Shown here piece by piece: positions 18,545-31,300 of a stretch of DNA of 64,000 nt (the stretch's first letter is position 1; the number at the start of each line of letters is the position of its first letter). The notes under the pieces are model-generated. The model ran no database searches, was not told the origin of the DNA, and worked only from the letters and a program-made list of their open reading frames with translations. Source of the DNA: QGON01 sp963691905 (GTDB lineage: Bacteria; Pseudomonadota; Gammaproteobacteria; Chromatiales; Chromatiaceae). The stretch covers positions 124,001 to 188,000 of the forward strand of contig OY829894.1 in assembly GCA_963691905.1 (NCBI GenBank). Direction: 5' to 3'. A program made the translations under genes and the position numbers.

Positions 18545-19900
18545 TCAGTCTCTTCTCGCCCTGGCCAGTCTGGTGATCTGCTCCTCGTAGGCACGGGCGA
18601 ACTCTTCGCCGAAGAGATCCTGAAAATTGTCTTCGGCCTCTGCCAGCAGTTCTTTGTGTTTCTCCGCATACTGCTCCCAGTACCAGGCATTTTTGCTTTC
18701 CAGCAGGCTGCGCCCCCCTTTTTGCTGAAAGTAACGCTCCAGTGACTCAGGCTCGAAACGCTGCAACATGGCAGAGAGTGCGCCCTGCATGCCGGCCATT
18801 ACCGCCAGCTGATGGGCTGAGATGTCATCCACCGCTTCCCGGATTGCATCCATGGGGGAGAGGTAGGCGCTGTTGTCCGGCCGAAACAGCTGGGACAGAG
18901 CCTCTTCGACGCTGACGGTGAATTTCAGTGGATTGTTCTCTACCGGACGGATAGTAGTGAGCTGCATGCGGAACTGGCTCTTGATCTCGGCGCGTGCGCG
19001 CAGTACCCCCATCAGGCCCCCCACCATCTCCCGCATCAGGGCGCCCAGTGTGCGCAGAGTTTCCGGTGCGACATCGGTTGGGATGTCGAAATGCTGCATC
19101 CCTGCGCCTTCGAGAATCAGACGTAGTGCCTCTTGATCCTGGACCGATGCCGGAAGGCCGGGGGTGGCCGCAGGCTGGGTTGCGGGCGGTGGTGACGGAG
19201 GAGGGGCAGAAACGGGTTCAGCAGCGGGTGGCGGTGCCGATAGAGGTGCCTCTGTCAGTGAGTCCCAATCCTCTGGAATTGCCTGGGGTGGTTGGAAAAA
19301 CTCGTTTTCCACCGGCACATCATCCCGTTCAGAACCGATGATGGGAGAGGCGACAGGCTCTGGTGGCACCGAAAAGAGAGAGTTGGTGGTGGGCGTGGTG
19401 TCCACCCGTTCGTCGTCCGCCTCGTCCTCGTGGAAAAAATCGTCAACGGAAGGTGATGCCGCCGGAGGTGGGGGCGGTGAGGCAAAGGGGTTGTCTGCAC
19501 TGAAGGCGGGAGTGGCAGCCCCTGTGTCTCCCTCCAAAACGACCTCAATTTCATAGTCGCCGATTTGAAGACGATCGCCGTTGTTCAGTGGCGCGCTATT
19601 GCCGCGACCCAACGTCTGCTCGCTGCCTCCGACATAGATCCCGTTGGTGCTGGTGTCGGTGATGTAGAAGCTACCGTCATGAAAGGCAATGGCCGCGTGT
19701 TTGCCGGAGATGAACCGTTCGGGATCGGGCAGTACGAAAAGGTTACCGGCAGAACGTCCCAGGGTGCCGCCCTGTTCGTTGAACTCTGCCGACAAAGGAG
19801 TGACAGGCGGCTGATTGCGGTAGGTGGTGACGTTCAGACAGAGTTTCATGGGTGGTAGAGACTGATGATCCAAATTGGGTTGAGACGATTTTGCTTCCAT
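18545..19900 (-). CDS. tagH: T6SS FHA-domain protein TagH (Fha/ImpI)
   Basis: This should be the phosphothreonine reader of the T6SS switch. The FHA domain lies in the N-terminal third (about 30-110), with GGTLGRSAGN, RFISGKHAAI and DTSTNGIYVGG supplying the Arg, Ser/His and Asn-Gly positions of the phosphopeptide pocket. A Pro/Ala-rich acidic linker follows. The C-terminal 190 residues are the helical TagH/ImpI domain (LRTLGALMREMVGGLMGVL, NPLKFTVSVEEAL). The frame starts at 19900; homologous proteins usually begin at the Met encoded at 19849, and neither start has a clear ribosome-binding site. It is separated from tssJ by a repeat-bearing gap and may have its own promoter. Confidence 0.9.
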   Translation of the reverse strand: MEAKSSQPNLDHQSLPPMKLCLNVTTYRNQPPVTPLSAEFNEQGGTLGRSAGNLFVLPDPERFISGKHAAIAFHDGSFYITDTSTNGIYVGGSEQTLGRGNSAPLNNGDRLQIGDYEIEVVLEGDTGAATPAFSADNPFASPPPPPAASPSVDDFFHEDEADDERVDTTPTTNSLFSVPPEPVASPIIGSERDDVPVENEFFQPPQAIPEDWDSLTEAPLSAPPPAAEPVSAPPPSPPPATQPAATPGLPASVQDQEALRLILEGAGMQHFDIPTDVAPETLRTLGALMREMVGGLMGVLRARAEIKSQFRMQLTTIRPVENNPLKFTVSVEEALSQLFRPDNSAYLSPMDAIREAVDDISAHQLAVMAGMQGALSAMLQRFEPESLERYFQQKGGRSLLESKNAWYWEQYAEKHKELLAEAEDNFQDLFGEEFARAYEEQITRLARARRD

Positions 19901-20126
19901 GAGCCGGGCCAGGATCCGTATAACCAGACGGGGCGCTATACGGATTTCCAGATCAGGTGGTCAATCTTCTATATCTTCTGCAACTGATCGGCAAATATCA
20001 ATGATAATCGCACTTTTCGCTAGCCGCTTCGGTTGTCTTTGCCGGACATGGGCATATACTTTCCCAAGTATCGTAAGCTTTATTGGGGTTTGCGAAAAGC
20101 CGTGTCGACGGGTTGGGGATGAGGCA
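19901..20126. promoter_or_regulatory. Divergent intergenic region between tagH and the TPS locus
   Basis: tagH is read leftward and the TPS locus rightward, so promoters for both must lie in or near this 226-base stretch. The tpsB frame is open through it without a stop, but the signal peptide begins only at 20127. No specific -10/-35 elements can be assigned with confidence. Confidence 0.35.
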
Positions 20127-22160
20127 ATGAGTGTAGGCGGTGTAAGACAACGCAGCCGGGGATTGATCCGGGTTCTCACTCTCGTCCTGGCATTCTCCGT
20201 CCTCGAACCGGTTCAGTCCGCCGGTCCACTCATCCCCGGTCCTGCGATGCCGCGGGAGATGGACACTCCGGGGCCGGTGCTGGATATTCCTCTGCCCGAA
20301 GAGGGGGCGGAGGAGGCCATCAGAGGTTTCCGTGTCCCACTTAAACGGGAACGCGTCCCGGACGAGAATCGGGTCGAGGTCAATCGTCTGAGTGTCAAAC
20401 GACTCATTCCCATCCAGCAGTTCGAAGGCAAGTGCGCCAAGACCGAACGCGGTTTCACCTGCGACATCAATCTGCAGGACGATGCACTGCAGCAGGTGCT
20501 CGATGAGGTGCTGAAGGCTTACCGCAAGCAGTTCGCCATGTTCGACCAGGCGGGCATCAATGTCCGGCTTACCTTCGATGTCGACTGCAACCACACCGAA
20601 TATGGCGAGTTCTGTGCCGTACCGGTGCAGGACCCTGCGCTGGACCAACTGCTTGAATCGGTTCTGCAGGAGTATGAAAACCAGTTTTCCATCTTCGACC
20701 TGGAAGATGTCTCCGTCCGGGTGACCAACTTTTTTCGCGAGCGCGACAGAATTCTGGATACCGCTTTTCTTCCCCCCCAGACAGTGGAAAACGCCTCGGT
20801 GGAGATCCATCTCCTCGAAGGACGACTGGGCAAGGTGGCGGTCAAGGGCAATCAGCGTTATGCGCCTGAAGTCTTGTTGAAACCCTTCGACAAACTGGCG
20901 GACGAGCCGGTCACCCGAAGCGAGATCACCCAGTCCCTGCTCAACGTCTGGGACTACCCAGGACTGCGTATGGCGGAGCGCCGCGCCCAGTTGACCTTCT
21001 ACCCCGACGAAGAGGTGGGAAAGACTGCCTTGGAACTGGAAGTCTTCGAAGAGAAACGCCCTTTCAACCTCGGTTTTTCGTTGGATAACTCCGGCTCTGA
21101 ATATTCCGGCATCTACCGCGGTCGCCTGACTATGGACTGGAACAACCCCACCGGCGCGGCCGACCGGCTCTCGGCCTCGCTGCTCAACAACGCCAGTCCC
21201 AGTAACGGTCGCTTCTATGCCCTTGATTATATGCGGCCGATTATTACACCGGACTACCATGTCAGTTTGGGAGTCAGTCGCAACCAGTTCGAGATCGGCC
21301 AGGAACTGGAGGTGTTCGAGATCGACGGTGTGACCGAGCAGATGTACCTCTCCCTCGACCGGGTCTTCTGGCAGACCTTTCGCACCCGTTTCGCTGCCAC
21401 TGCGGGGCTGACGCTTAAAGATGCCGAGACCCGCCAAACGGATATAGTCACCGCCCGGGACAAATTGTCGGTATTCAACTTTGGTCTTGATTTCCTCGAT
21501 TCCGACGAACTGTTGGCTCCGACGGGGCGCTCCAACCAGCTGCGCCTGAACGTCGCCTACCACCGGGGAGTCGGGGGCCTGTTCGGGGCGATGGAGGGAG
21601 AGGATGCCTCCAATTCCAGTCGTACAGGTGGTGACGGGACAAAAGCTGGAGGCAGCTTCGGCAAGTTCGTCTTCGGTGTGGTGCGTAAACAGCAGTTTTT
21701 CGCCGACACCATGCTCTGGCTGCGAGTCAACGGGCAGTATTCGCCGGACCTGCTGGTCTCCCTGGAACAGATGGCCCTGGGCGGTCCGAGCAGCGTCCGC
21801 GCCTATCCTGCCGCCGAGTTCCTGCGAGACAGCGGTTACTTCCTCTCCCTGGAGTGGTCATCGAACCTGCCCTTTTTCAAGGAGACTGCGGTTCCCGGTT
21901 GGATCGCGGGCTCCACCGCCACAACCTGGGGGCGGGCGATTACCGTATCGTTTTTTGTGGATCACGCCAGCGGCTGGCTCAACAATCCTCTGGACAACGA
22001 GGATGAATCCATTGCCCTCAGCGGCGCCGGGCTTGGATTGGGTTTCAACACCTCCCGCTTCAGTATGAACATGTCACTGGCCACGCCCCTGGGAGACCGG
22101 GAACCGAGTAACGAAAGAGATCCGCAATTATTTGTGAACATGCTGTTCCAGCTTTTTTGA
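20127..22160 (+). CDS. Two-partner secretion outer-membrane transporter (TpsB, ShlB/FhaC family)
   Basis: TpsB is the 16-stranded outer-membrane barrel that secretes the TpsA partner encoded next. I start at the ATG at 20127: the frame extends to 19899, but a signal peptide begins here (RVLTLVLAFSVLEPVQSA) and GAGG precedes it. A periplasmic region with POTRA-like sequence ends around TVENASVEIHLLEGRLGKVAV. The barrel starts near PFNLGFSLDNSGSEYSG and ends in a terminal Phe (NMLFQLF), as outer-membrane proteins do. Two points are odd. About 60 residues before the POTRA part are duplicated (a CDIN-QDDALQQVLDEVL type unit followed by CAVPVQDPALDQLLESVL). The conserved VRGY/F loop motif reads SSVRAYPAAEF. 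Confidence 0.88.
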   Translation: MSVGGVRQRSRGLIRVLTLVLAFSVLEPVQSAGPLIPGPAMPREMDTPGPVLDIPLPEEGAEEAIRGFRVPLKRERVPDENRVEVNRLSVKRLIPIQQFEGKCAKTERGFTCDINLQDDALQQVLDEVLKAYRKQFAMFDQAGINVRLTFDVDCNHTEYGEFCAVPVQDPALDQLLESVLQEYENQFSIFDLEDVSVRVTNFFRERDRILDTAFLPPQTVENASVEIHLLEGRLGKVAVKGNQRYAPEVLLKPFDKLADEPVTRSEITQSLLNVWDYPGLRMAERRAQLTFYPDEEVGKTALELEVFEEKRPFNLGFSLDNSGSEYSGIYRGRLTMDWNNPTGAADRLSASLLNNASPSNGRFYALDYMRPIITPDYHVSLGVSRNQFEIGQELEVFEIDGVTEQMYLSLDRVFWQTFRTRFAATAGLTLKDAETRQTDIVTARDKLSVFNFGLDFLDSDELLAPTGRSNQLRLNVAYHRGVGGLFGAMEGEDASNSSRTGGDGTKAGGSFGKFVFGVVRKQQFFADTMLWLRVNGQYSPDLLVSLEQMALGGPSSVRAYPAAEFLRDSGYFLSLEWSSNLPFFKETAVPGWIAGSTATTWGRAITVSFFVDHASGWLNNPLDNEDESIALSGAGLGLGFNTSRFSMNMSLATPLGDREPSNERDPQLFVNMLFQLF

Positions 22161-22389
22161 CAGTATCTGATGGGCATTGCTGTTGTTAGAATAAAAGTAA
22201 GAAATATTATATATCATTTTGATAAATATAATATTTTTATAATTAATAAATGGGGATTCAGGTGCTTGCCCACGTTAAATTCAGGCCAAATAAGACACTA
22301 TGTAAAACGGGTAAAGCCAGAAAATAGTCCATACTAATATTAAGCGAACAGTAGCGTGGTGAGGTCGGAGATCGTCGGAGAGTTCAGCC
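22161..22389. promoter_or_regulatory. A+T-rich leader between tpsB and tpsA
   Basis: Bases 22190-22255 are almost pure A/T within an otherwise G+C-rich locus, followed by about 130 bases of leader and a GGAGAG ribosome-binding site nine bases before the tpsA ATG. This suggests that tpsA has its own promoter with an UP-like element. No factor-independent terminator is visible after tpsB. Confidence 0.4.
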
Positions 22390-25300
22390 ATGAGAAGGCG
22401 CCATCAGCGAAGGAAAACGGCACGCGTAGGCCAGGCTGCTACTGGTCGGAGTGAGGCCTGCTTCGCCTTAAAAGGGTTAACGCACTACATGCGGATGGCA
22501 ATCGTCCTGCCAGCCAGTCTGTTGTTCGCCCAGCCGGGTATAGTCATGGCTGGTCCCCAGGGGGGACAGGTAGTGGGCGGTCAGGGCGCGATCAGCGTAC
22601 CCAACGCCAACACCACCCTGATCCAGCAGCAGTCCCACAACCTGGCTCTTGAGTGGCAGAGCTTCAACGTCCAGGCCCAGGAACTGGTGCGATTCCAGCA
22701 ACCCTCCGCTTCTTCTGCTGTCCTCAACCGCATTCTCGATCAGAACCCCAGCCAGATCTTCGGCACTATCGAAGCCAACGGCCGGGTCTTTCTCGCCAAT
22801 CCCAACGGCCTCATCTTCGGCCGTACCGCCACCGTCAACGTCGGCAGCCTCATCGCCGCAGGCCTGGACATGGATCCGGACAAGTTCATGGATGGCAAAT
22901 ATGAACTGGACCTGCCTGACGGCCAATCCCCCGGCAGCGTCATCAACCGAGGTTTGATCAAGGCCGCCACCGGCGGCAGCGTCGTTATGGTGGGCAGTAC
23001 CGCCAGCAATGAAGGGCTGATCGTTGCCGATGTGGGTTACGTTCACCTTGCTTCCGGCCGCAAGGCCGTGGTCGATTTTGACGGTACCGGGTTGATCCGC
23101 TTCCGCGTCGACGAAGCAGTGCTGGGCAACGACAGTGGTGCCCAAGCTGCCGTTGCCAACTCCGGCGAGATCCGTGCCGAAGGCGGCACCGTGGTTCTGG
23201 CCGGACACACAGCCCGCGACGTATTCAGCCAAGTGGTCAACAACACAGGCGTAATCCACGCCGGTAGCATCGACAAATCCGGCGGCAAGATCCGGTTGAC
23301 CGGGTTTGGGGGGCTGGTGGCCAATAGTGGTTCTCTGTATACATCGGGCACCAAAGGCGGCAGCGTCGAGGTTGCAGGCAACCGCATCACACACAGCGGC
23401 AATATTGTTGCCGATGGCAGTGCCGGTGATGGGGGCCGGGTGAAACTGGAATCAGCCGATACCACCCTCCTGACCGATAACAGCACCATCAGCGCCCAAT
23501 CCAAGGCTGGAGGCAAAGGCGGTAGTGTGCAGGTGTTGGGTGACCGCGTCGGCCTGTTCGGCAACGCAACGATTGATGCCTCCGGCCATAATGGTGGCGG
23601 CGAAGTGCTGGTCGGTGGGGATTACCAGGGGGATAGTCCGGATGTACCGAATGCAGACCGAACTTATGTTGGGCCAGATACGCAGATCAGGGCGGATGCC
23701 ATTGTTGATGGTGATGGCGGCAAGGTGATCGTTTGGGCGGATGAAATCACCAAGTTCTACGGAACCATTAGTGCAAAAGGCGACAGCAATTCAGGTAGCG
23801 GTGGGTTTGCCGAGGTATCCGGTAAAGAGGGTTTGATCTATCGAGGAAAAACTGATCTATCTGGAGCTGATGGTCGTCAGGGGACACTCCTCCTCGATCC
23901 TGGCACGATCACAATTGCTGGCGGAAGTTCAGACGGTAGTGATAACGAGGCCGGCGATTCTGCAACCGTGCTCTCTCATGGTGGCGATACAACCGTAGCA
24001 TTTGCAGAGATTCCGGCCAGTTTTACCGTGTATGAATCCGAAATCGAAGGAACGAATGCCGATATCATCCTGCAAGCCACTGATGGTATCTCTACCTCTG
24101 GAACATTCAATAATGGTGGCGAAGGGAACGGCATACTCCTGTTGAATATCGATCGATCCTTGACTCTGATTACTCGCAATGCAGCATTAGAAGGAAGCAC
24201 AGGCATTGATGTATCTGCGATAGAAATCCGCGGGCAAGGCGCTGGAGATATCATCATTCAAACCGGATCAGATGGTCGTGATGCGGGTACAGCCAACATT
24301 GCGGTCGGCACCCTGGCTTCCGGATCCGGATCGATCACAATCAATTCAGAAGGCACTGTATCTGTCAGCGGTGCACTCTCGACAGGTGGGAACATTGGTA
24401 TCACAGCAGGTGATGCTGCAACCTTTGCGCTGGACAATACGACAGAAAATGTGACGGCCGGCGTACTGACGGTAACTGCCACTGATGTGGATGGTTTTGA
24501 CACCATCAACAGTCTGGGCAGTACCAATGTGATACTACAACCGGATGCGGTGGCGGATACTGTCGGGCTGGCAGTGGCGGACGGGACGAGCTTCACCCTG
24601 ACCACCGACGACATTGCCGAATTGAAGGCAGGCAGCGGTACAGTGACCATCGGCCAGGCTGGCGGCACAGGCGCGATCAGTCTGGGCGGTGCGGTGGATC
24701 TGGCCGGTGACAAGGTGACCCTGCGAGGTGGCCGGATCAACGACGCCGCCAATGCCATCAGCGCTGATAGCCTGACGTTGGATCTGGATTCCAACGGGAC
24801 GGGTGCAAATACCCTGAGTACTACCGTATCCACGCTGTCCATTGATTCTTCCGACGGCAATGATGCCACCAATCAAAGCGTGACTGTGGTGAATACCGGT
24901 GCGGTGGCTCTAGGTATCCTTGATTTGGACGGCGGCACTTTGAACCTGACTGCCGGAGGCGCCATCACCGATGGCAATGCTGATGCCGCTGGCGTGGATA
25001 CCACGGTAAATGTGACGGCTGACACCCTGAACATTCTGGGCAACCAGGCAGTGGCGGATATTGAGACAGCGGTTAGCACTCTGGATCTGACTACTGCGGC
25101 CGCCTCTATCAGCAACACCGGCGCGCTGGTGCTGGCTGACTCTATAGTGACGGGGCAGTTGGATCTGACCGGCAGTGCCGGCATCGCGCTGGGCACTCTG
25201 ACGGCCACCGGACAGATGGTGAATTTGACCGTCGGAGGTGCTATTACCGATGGTAATGTGGATGCCGCTGGCGCCGATACCACAGTGAATGTAACTGCTG

Positions 25301-28300
25301 ACACCCTGAACATTCTGGGTAACCATGCGGTGACGGATATTGAGACAGCGGCGAGCAACCTGGATCTGGCCACGGCGGCCACCAGCATCAGCAACACGGG
25401 TGCGTTGACCCTGGCCGACTCCACGGTGACGGGGCAGTTGGATCTGACCGGCAGCGCCGGGATTGCCCTGAACAACCTGGACGCCACTGGTCAGGCGGTG
25501 AACCTGAACGCCGCCGGCGCCATCACCGACGGTAACGGGGCCGGGACCAACATCACGGCAACAACCATTACGCTCACTGCCGCTTCCGGTATTGGCGCGG
25601 CGAATGCTATTGAAACCGCTGCCACATCCCTGTCGGTGGACAACAGTGGTGCCTTTGATGTGCAAATCTCAAACAGCCAGGCGAACGCCACCGAACTGAC
25701 TTCACTGAGCACGGTGGGGGCTAATGTAACTTTCAGTCAGGCTGGTGGCGGTGACTTGAATGTGACCGGTGCTGTCACCAGTGGCAACCACCCTGGGACC
25801 GATGGTGGCAACATTCTGATCAATGCCAGCGGCAATTTGACCCTGAATGGAGACCTGGATTCCCGAGCGGGTAGTGGCGGCAACAGCACTCTGTCCGGAC
25901 TCACCTTGAGCAACGGGGTGCAGATTAGGCTGGGTGCCGGCGATATCACCGTGACCGGCGGTTCCCTGGATACCGTGATTGCCACCGACATCATCCACTC
26001 CGAAGCCGGGCATGGTGATATCAATCTGGTCGCCGACCGCGATATCGTTATTCAGGCCGCTTTGCAGACAACCCTGGCCACTCTGGATATTATCCTGAGT
26101 GCGGATAATGATAACAATAGCGACGGTGGTGTGCGGGTGGATACCGGCGGTTTCATCGACTCTGCCCGAGACGTGACCATTACTGGTTCCGACCTTTCCG
26201 ACGACAACGATCCCAATGGCGTCGGCGGATTGAACAGTGTCTACGTGGCTGCGGATGGCGCCAATAATCAGATCCAGGCCGCTGGGACCATTACCCTGCA
26301 AAGCAGTGGTGTTGCCCCAATAGGGTCTGATATTCAATTGGACGGGCGGGTTACCGCCAGTGGAACCGGTGGCGTGATCGTTAATGCCCTGGACCAGATT
26401 CTGGTCAACACAGTGCTCACTGCGGGCGGCGGCGGAATCGCCATGCAGGACGACGTGGTTCTGACCGGCAACAGCAGTCTGACCGCAGACGATGGGCCGA
26501 TCAACTTCTCCGGCACCATTCAAGGGCAGGGTTCCGCCTGGGATCTGACCGTGAATGCCGGCAACGGAGTTGTAACTCTTGGTGGCGCAGTGGGTGCCGG
26601 CAACTTGGTCGGGACCATGGACATTGATGCCGGAACCCTGATTCAGAATGGTGACATTACCGCTCAGGGCCAGGTTGATCTGACCTTGGCCAGCGCCTTT
26701 ACCCTCGGAACCATCACTGCGACCGGCCAGACGGTGAACCTGTCTGCAGGCGGCGCCATTACCGATGGCAATGCTGATGTGGCTGGTGTGGATACCACGG
26801 TCAATGTAACCGCTGGAACCCTGAATATCCTGGGCAACCAGGCAGTGAGCGACATTGAGACAGCGGTTAACACACTTGACCTGACCACAGCGGCGACTTC
26901 CATCAGCAATACCGGCGCGTTGATTCTGAGCGACTCCATTGTGGGTGGGCAGTTGGATTTGACCGGCAGTGCCGGGATCGTTCTGAACAATCTGGACGCG
27001 GCGGGTCAGACGGTGAACCTGATTGCCGCAGGGGATGTGACCGATGGGGCCGGAACAGGGGTTGCTGCTGCGACAATGACGGCTACGCTGACGGGAATAT
27101 CCTCGGATCTGACCTTGGATTCGGGGAATCATAATATTGCCCAGTTGGGGGCAGTGACGGCACCTGGTGGTTTCACCCTGGACAATGGTAATAATGGCAT
27201 CACTCTGACTGCCGCGGTACAAGCCGCCAACAACGTCATCAATATTGGTGTGGGCACCGGTACCTTGGTCACCAATGCGGCGGGAACCCTCTCAGCCGGA
27301 ACCGGCGCCATCACCCTGACCGGTGACGGAATGAGCCTGGATGGCGTCGTCAACGGAACTGGAACCCTTCTGGTTCAGCCCACCACTGTGGGACAAAATA
27401 TCGGTATCGCCGGCGGCGCGGGGGCCTTCTCTCTCACGACTGAGGAAATCGCCGAATTCCAGAATGGGTTCAGCGGAATCACCATTGGCCGTGCCAACGG
27501 AACCGGAACCATCACCATCAATGCTGTTACCTTCAACGACCCTATTACCCTTCGTGCTCCCGACGGGGCCGGTGCTATCGTGGTGGATGGCCAGATCAAT
27601 GGTGATGGGGATGCGTCCGTTACCCTGAATGGCCCAGGGGCTACCACTACCTTGAACGCCGGCATCGTCACTGCCGGCAACGCGATCACGATCAGCGACA
27701 ACGTGATTCTTGGCACTCCGGCCACGGTGACCCTGGATACTACCAATAGTGGGTCAGTTGTGGCCGGCGCAAACATCGGCATCGGCGGTACGGTTGATGA
27801 CGACGGTGTTGCCAGTGCGCTTGTGCTCAACGGTGGCGCCGGGGGGACAGTGACGCTGTCTGGTTCGGCCGGAGAGGGCGCGGCCCTGGACGGTTTGACG
27901 ATCGGCAATGCTGCTCAGGTGGATTTGGCCAACGTGATTGCCGATGGCGCCATCGTGGTGGCTGGCGGCAACATCGACCTGAATGGAACCACCTACACCA
28001 GTAACTCAGGAGCATTGACCTTCACCGGCGCGGTGGATCTGGACAGCGGTGGCGTTGTCACTCTGACCTCCGGTGGTGGTGCGGGCGATGACATCACTGT
28101 TACCGGTGTGGTGGAAGATGCCGACAGTGCGGATACTCTAGTGCTCAATGCGGGCGTATTGGGCAACGTGGATCTGCAAAGCGCCGTCGGCGGAACCAAT
28201 ATGCTGGCAGCACTGACTGTCGGCAGTGCTGTGCAGGTGGATACGGTTGCTGTAACTACCACCGGTGTTCAGAGTTACACAGCCGACGAGATCGACTTTA

Positions 28301-31300
28301 ACGGCGGAGCCGGTTCCATTACTGGCACGAGCATCGTTCTGCAGCCGGTTGCCGATGGCACTTCGATTGGAGTGGGAGGCGGTGCCGGCACCCTGGATAT
28401 CTCCGATACCGACATTGCTGCGTTGGACGATGGATTCGCTTCGATTTCCATCGGCCGGGCGAGTGGCGTCCACGCCATCGTAGTGGGCGACTCGACCTTC
28501 GTGGATCCGGTAACCATTCGGGCACCAGTCGGGGCTGGCAGCATCACGGTAAACGGTCAGATCATGGGCAACGACAACGCGTCGGTCACGTTGGATGGCC
28601 CGGGAACCACTACCATGCTGAACGCCGACATCATCACTGCGGGCAACGCGATCACGGTCAGCGATAACGTCATCCTTGGCACACCTGCCACTGTGACCTT
28701 GAACACAACCAATGGAGTTGCGGTCGGCGCGGACATCAACATTACAGGTACGGTCAATGATGACGGTACTGTCAGCGCGCTGGTGCTCAATGGTGGCACC
28801 GGCGGGACAGTGACGCTGTCTGGCGCGACCGGGGCAGACATAGCCCTAGCTAGTTTGACAGTCAGCAATGCGGCCCAAGTGGATCTGGCCAACGTGATCG
28901 CCGACACCGCCATCGCAGTGACCGGCGACAATATCGACCTGAGTGGAACCATCTACACCAGTAACACGGGAGCATTAACCTTCACCGGCGCGGTGGATCT
29001 GGACAGTGGTGGCGTCGTCACCCTGACCTCTGGTGGGGGAGCGGGAGACGACATCACCATCACCAGTGTGGTGGAAGATGCCGACAGTTCTGACTCCCTG
29101 GTGCTTAACGCCGGTGCGGCGGGTATTGTGAACCTGCTCGGCGCGGTTGGTGGGAACAATGCGTTGGCGGCATTGACGGTAATCAATAGCGCCGGCATCA
29201 CGCTGCCTGCACTGGGGATTGCCGGCGATCTAATTGTCAATTCCGCCGGCGCCATCATCGACAGTGGCGTAATGGATATCGGCGGCGATGCGCAGTTCGC
29301 CACCACGGCGGCCAACGGCTCGGTGACCTTAGACCAGGCCAGCGACATCGATGGTGCCCTGAGTGTGACCACCAATGGTACGGGCATAACCAGTGTGACG
29401 AACCTGACCGACGCCATTAATCTTGGCGCGATTACCACTGCACAACTGACGATTGGTGCAGCGGGCGCCATCACCGACAGTGGCGTACTGGATATCGGCG
29501 GAGATACACAGTTCACGGCTACGGCAGCCAACGGCTCAGTGATCCTGGATCAGGCCAGCGATTTCGATGGGGCTTTGATCGTGACCACCGATGGTACGGG
29601 CATAACCAGTCTGACGAACCTGACTGACGCCATTAATCTTGGCACGATCACCACTGCACAACTGTCGATTGGTGCAGCGGGTGCCATCACCGACAGCGGC
29701 GTACTGGACATCGGCGGTGATGCTCAGTTCACGACTACGGCTGCCAACGGCTCAGTAACCCTGGACCAGGCCAGCGATATCGACGGTGCCTTGATCGTTA
29801 ACACCAATGGCACGGGCACCACCAACGTCACCAACCTGACCGATGCCATCGATTTGGGTGCAATCACCACCGTACAACTGACGATTGGTGCAGCGGGTGC
29901 CATCACCAACAGCGGTGTGCTGGACATCGGCGGCGATGCCCAGCTCACCACCACGGCAGTCAACGGCTCGGTGACCCTGGACCAGGCCAGCGACATCGAT
30001 GGTGTCTTGACCGTGACCACCAACGGCACGGGCACTACCAGCATTACGAACCTGACCGACGCCATTAATCTTGGCACGATCACCACTGCACAACTGACAG
30101 TTGGTGCAGCCGGGGCGATTATCGACAGCGGCTCACTGGACATCGGTGGCGACGCCCAGTTTACCACCACGGCAGCCAACGGCTCGGTGACCCTGGATGA
30201 AGGCAGCGACATTGACGGTACCTTGAGCGTGACCACCGACGGTACGGGCACCACCAGTGTGACGAACCTGACCGGCGCTATTGATCTGGGTGCGATTACC
30301 ACTGCACAGCTGACGGTTAGTGCAGCCGGGGCGATCACCGACAGCGGCGTACTGGACATCGGCGGCGCTGCCCAGTTCACCACCACGGCGGCCAACGGCT
30401 CGGTGATCCTGGATCAGGCCAGCGATTTCGATGGTGCATTGACCGTGACCACCAATGGCACGGGAACCACCAGTGTCACCAACCTGGCTGATGCCATCGA
30501 CCTGGGCACGATCACCACCACACAACTGACGATCGGTGCAGCCGGGGCGATCAATGACAGCGGTACACAGACAGTCTCTGGTGCGGCCTCCTTTGTTACG
30601 CAGAATGATGCGGGATCCGATATCACGCTGGATGATGGCGCCTCCACCTTTGGTACGCTCACGGCCCGAGTGCTGAATGCAGCGGGTACGAATGCCGCGG
30701 CTGGTCAGATCGACATCACAGAATCGGGCACCATGGACAGCACCCAGGTGCAGACTGCAGGCACGGCGAATCTGACGGCGGGTACGATCAATGGGATTGG
30801 CAACATCACCGCGAACAGCCTGGGTCTGACTGTAACCGGTGGGGGTATTGCCCTGCAGGCACTGAATCTGAGCGGAAATCTTACGGTCAGCGCTGCCGGA
30901 GCGATCACCGACAGCGGTGTACTGGATATTGGTGGTAACGTCCAGTTCACCACCACGGCAGCCAACGGCTCGGTGATACTGGATCAGGCCAGCGATTTCG
31001 ATGGTGCCTTGACCGTGACCACCAATGGCACGGGTACCACCAGCGTCACCAACCTGACCGGCCCCATTGATCTGGGCGCAATCACTACCGCACAGCTGAC
31101 GATTGGTGCAGCCGGAGCGATCACCGACAGCGGCATACTGGACATCGGCGGCGCTGCCCAGTTCACCACCACGGCAGCCAACGGCTCAGTGATCCTGGAT
31201 CAGGCCAGCGACATTGATGGTGCCTTGACCGTGACCACCAATGGCACGGGAACCACCAGTGTCACCAACCTGACCGGCCCCATTGATCTGGGTGCAATCA

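Noticed and set aside
19998..21563. Long minus-strand frame (521 codons) opposite tpsB
   Set aside because: The plus-strand frame encodes a clear TpsB with signal peptide and barrel; the antisense frame has no recognisable domain.
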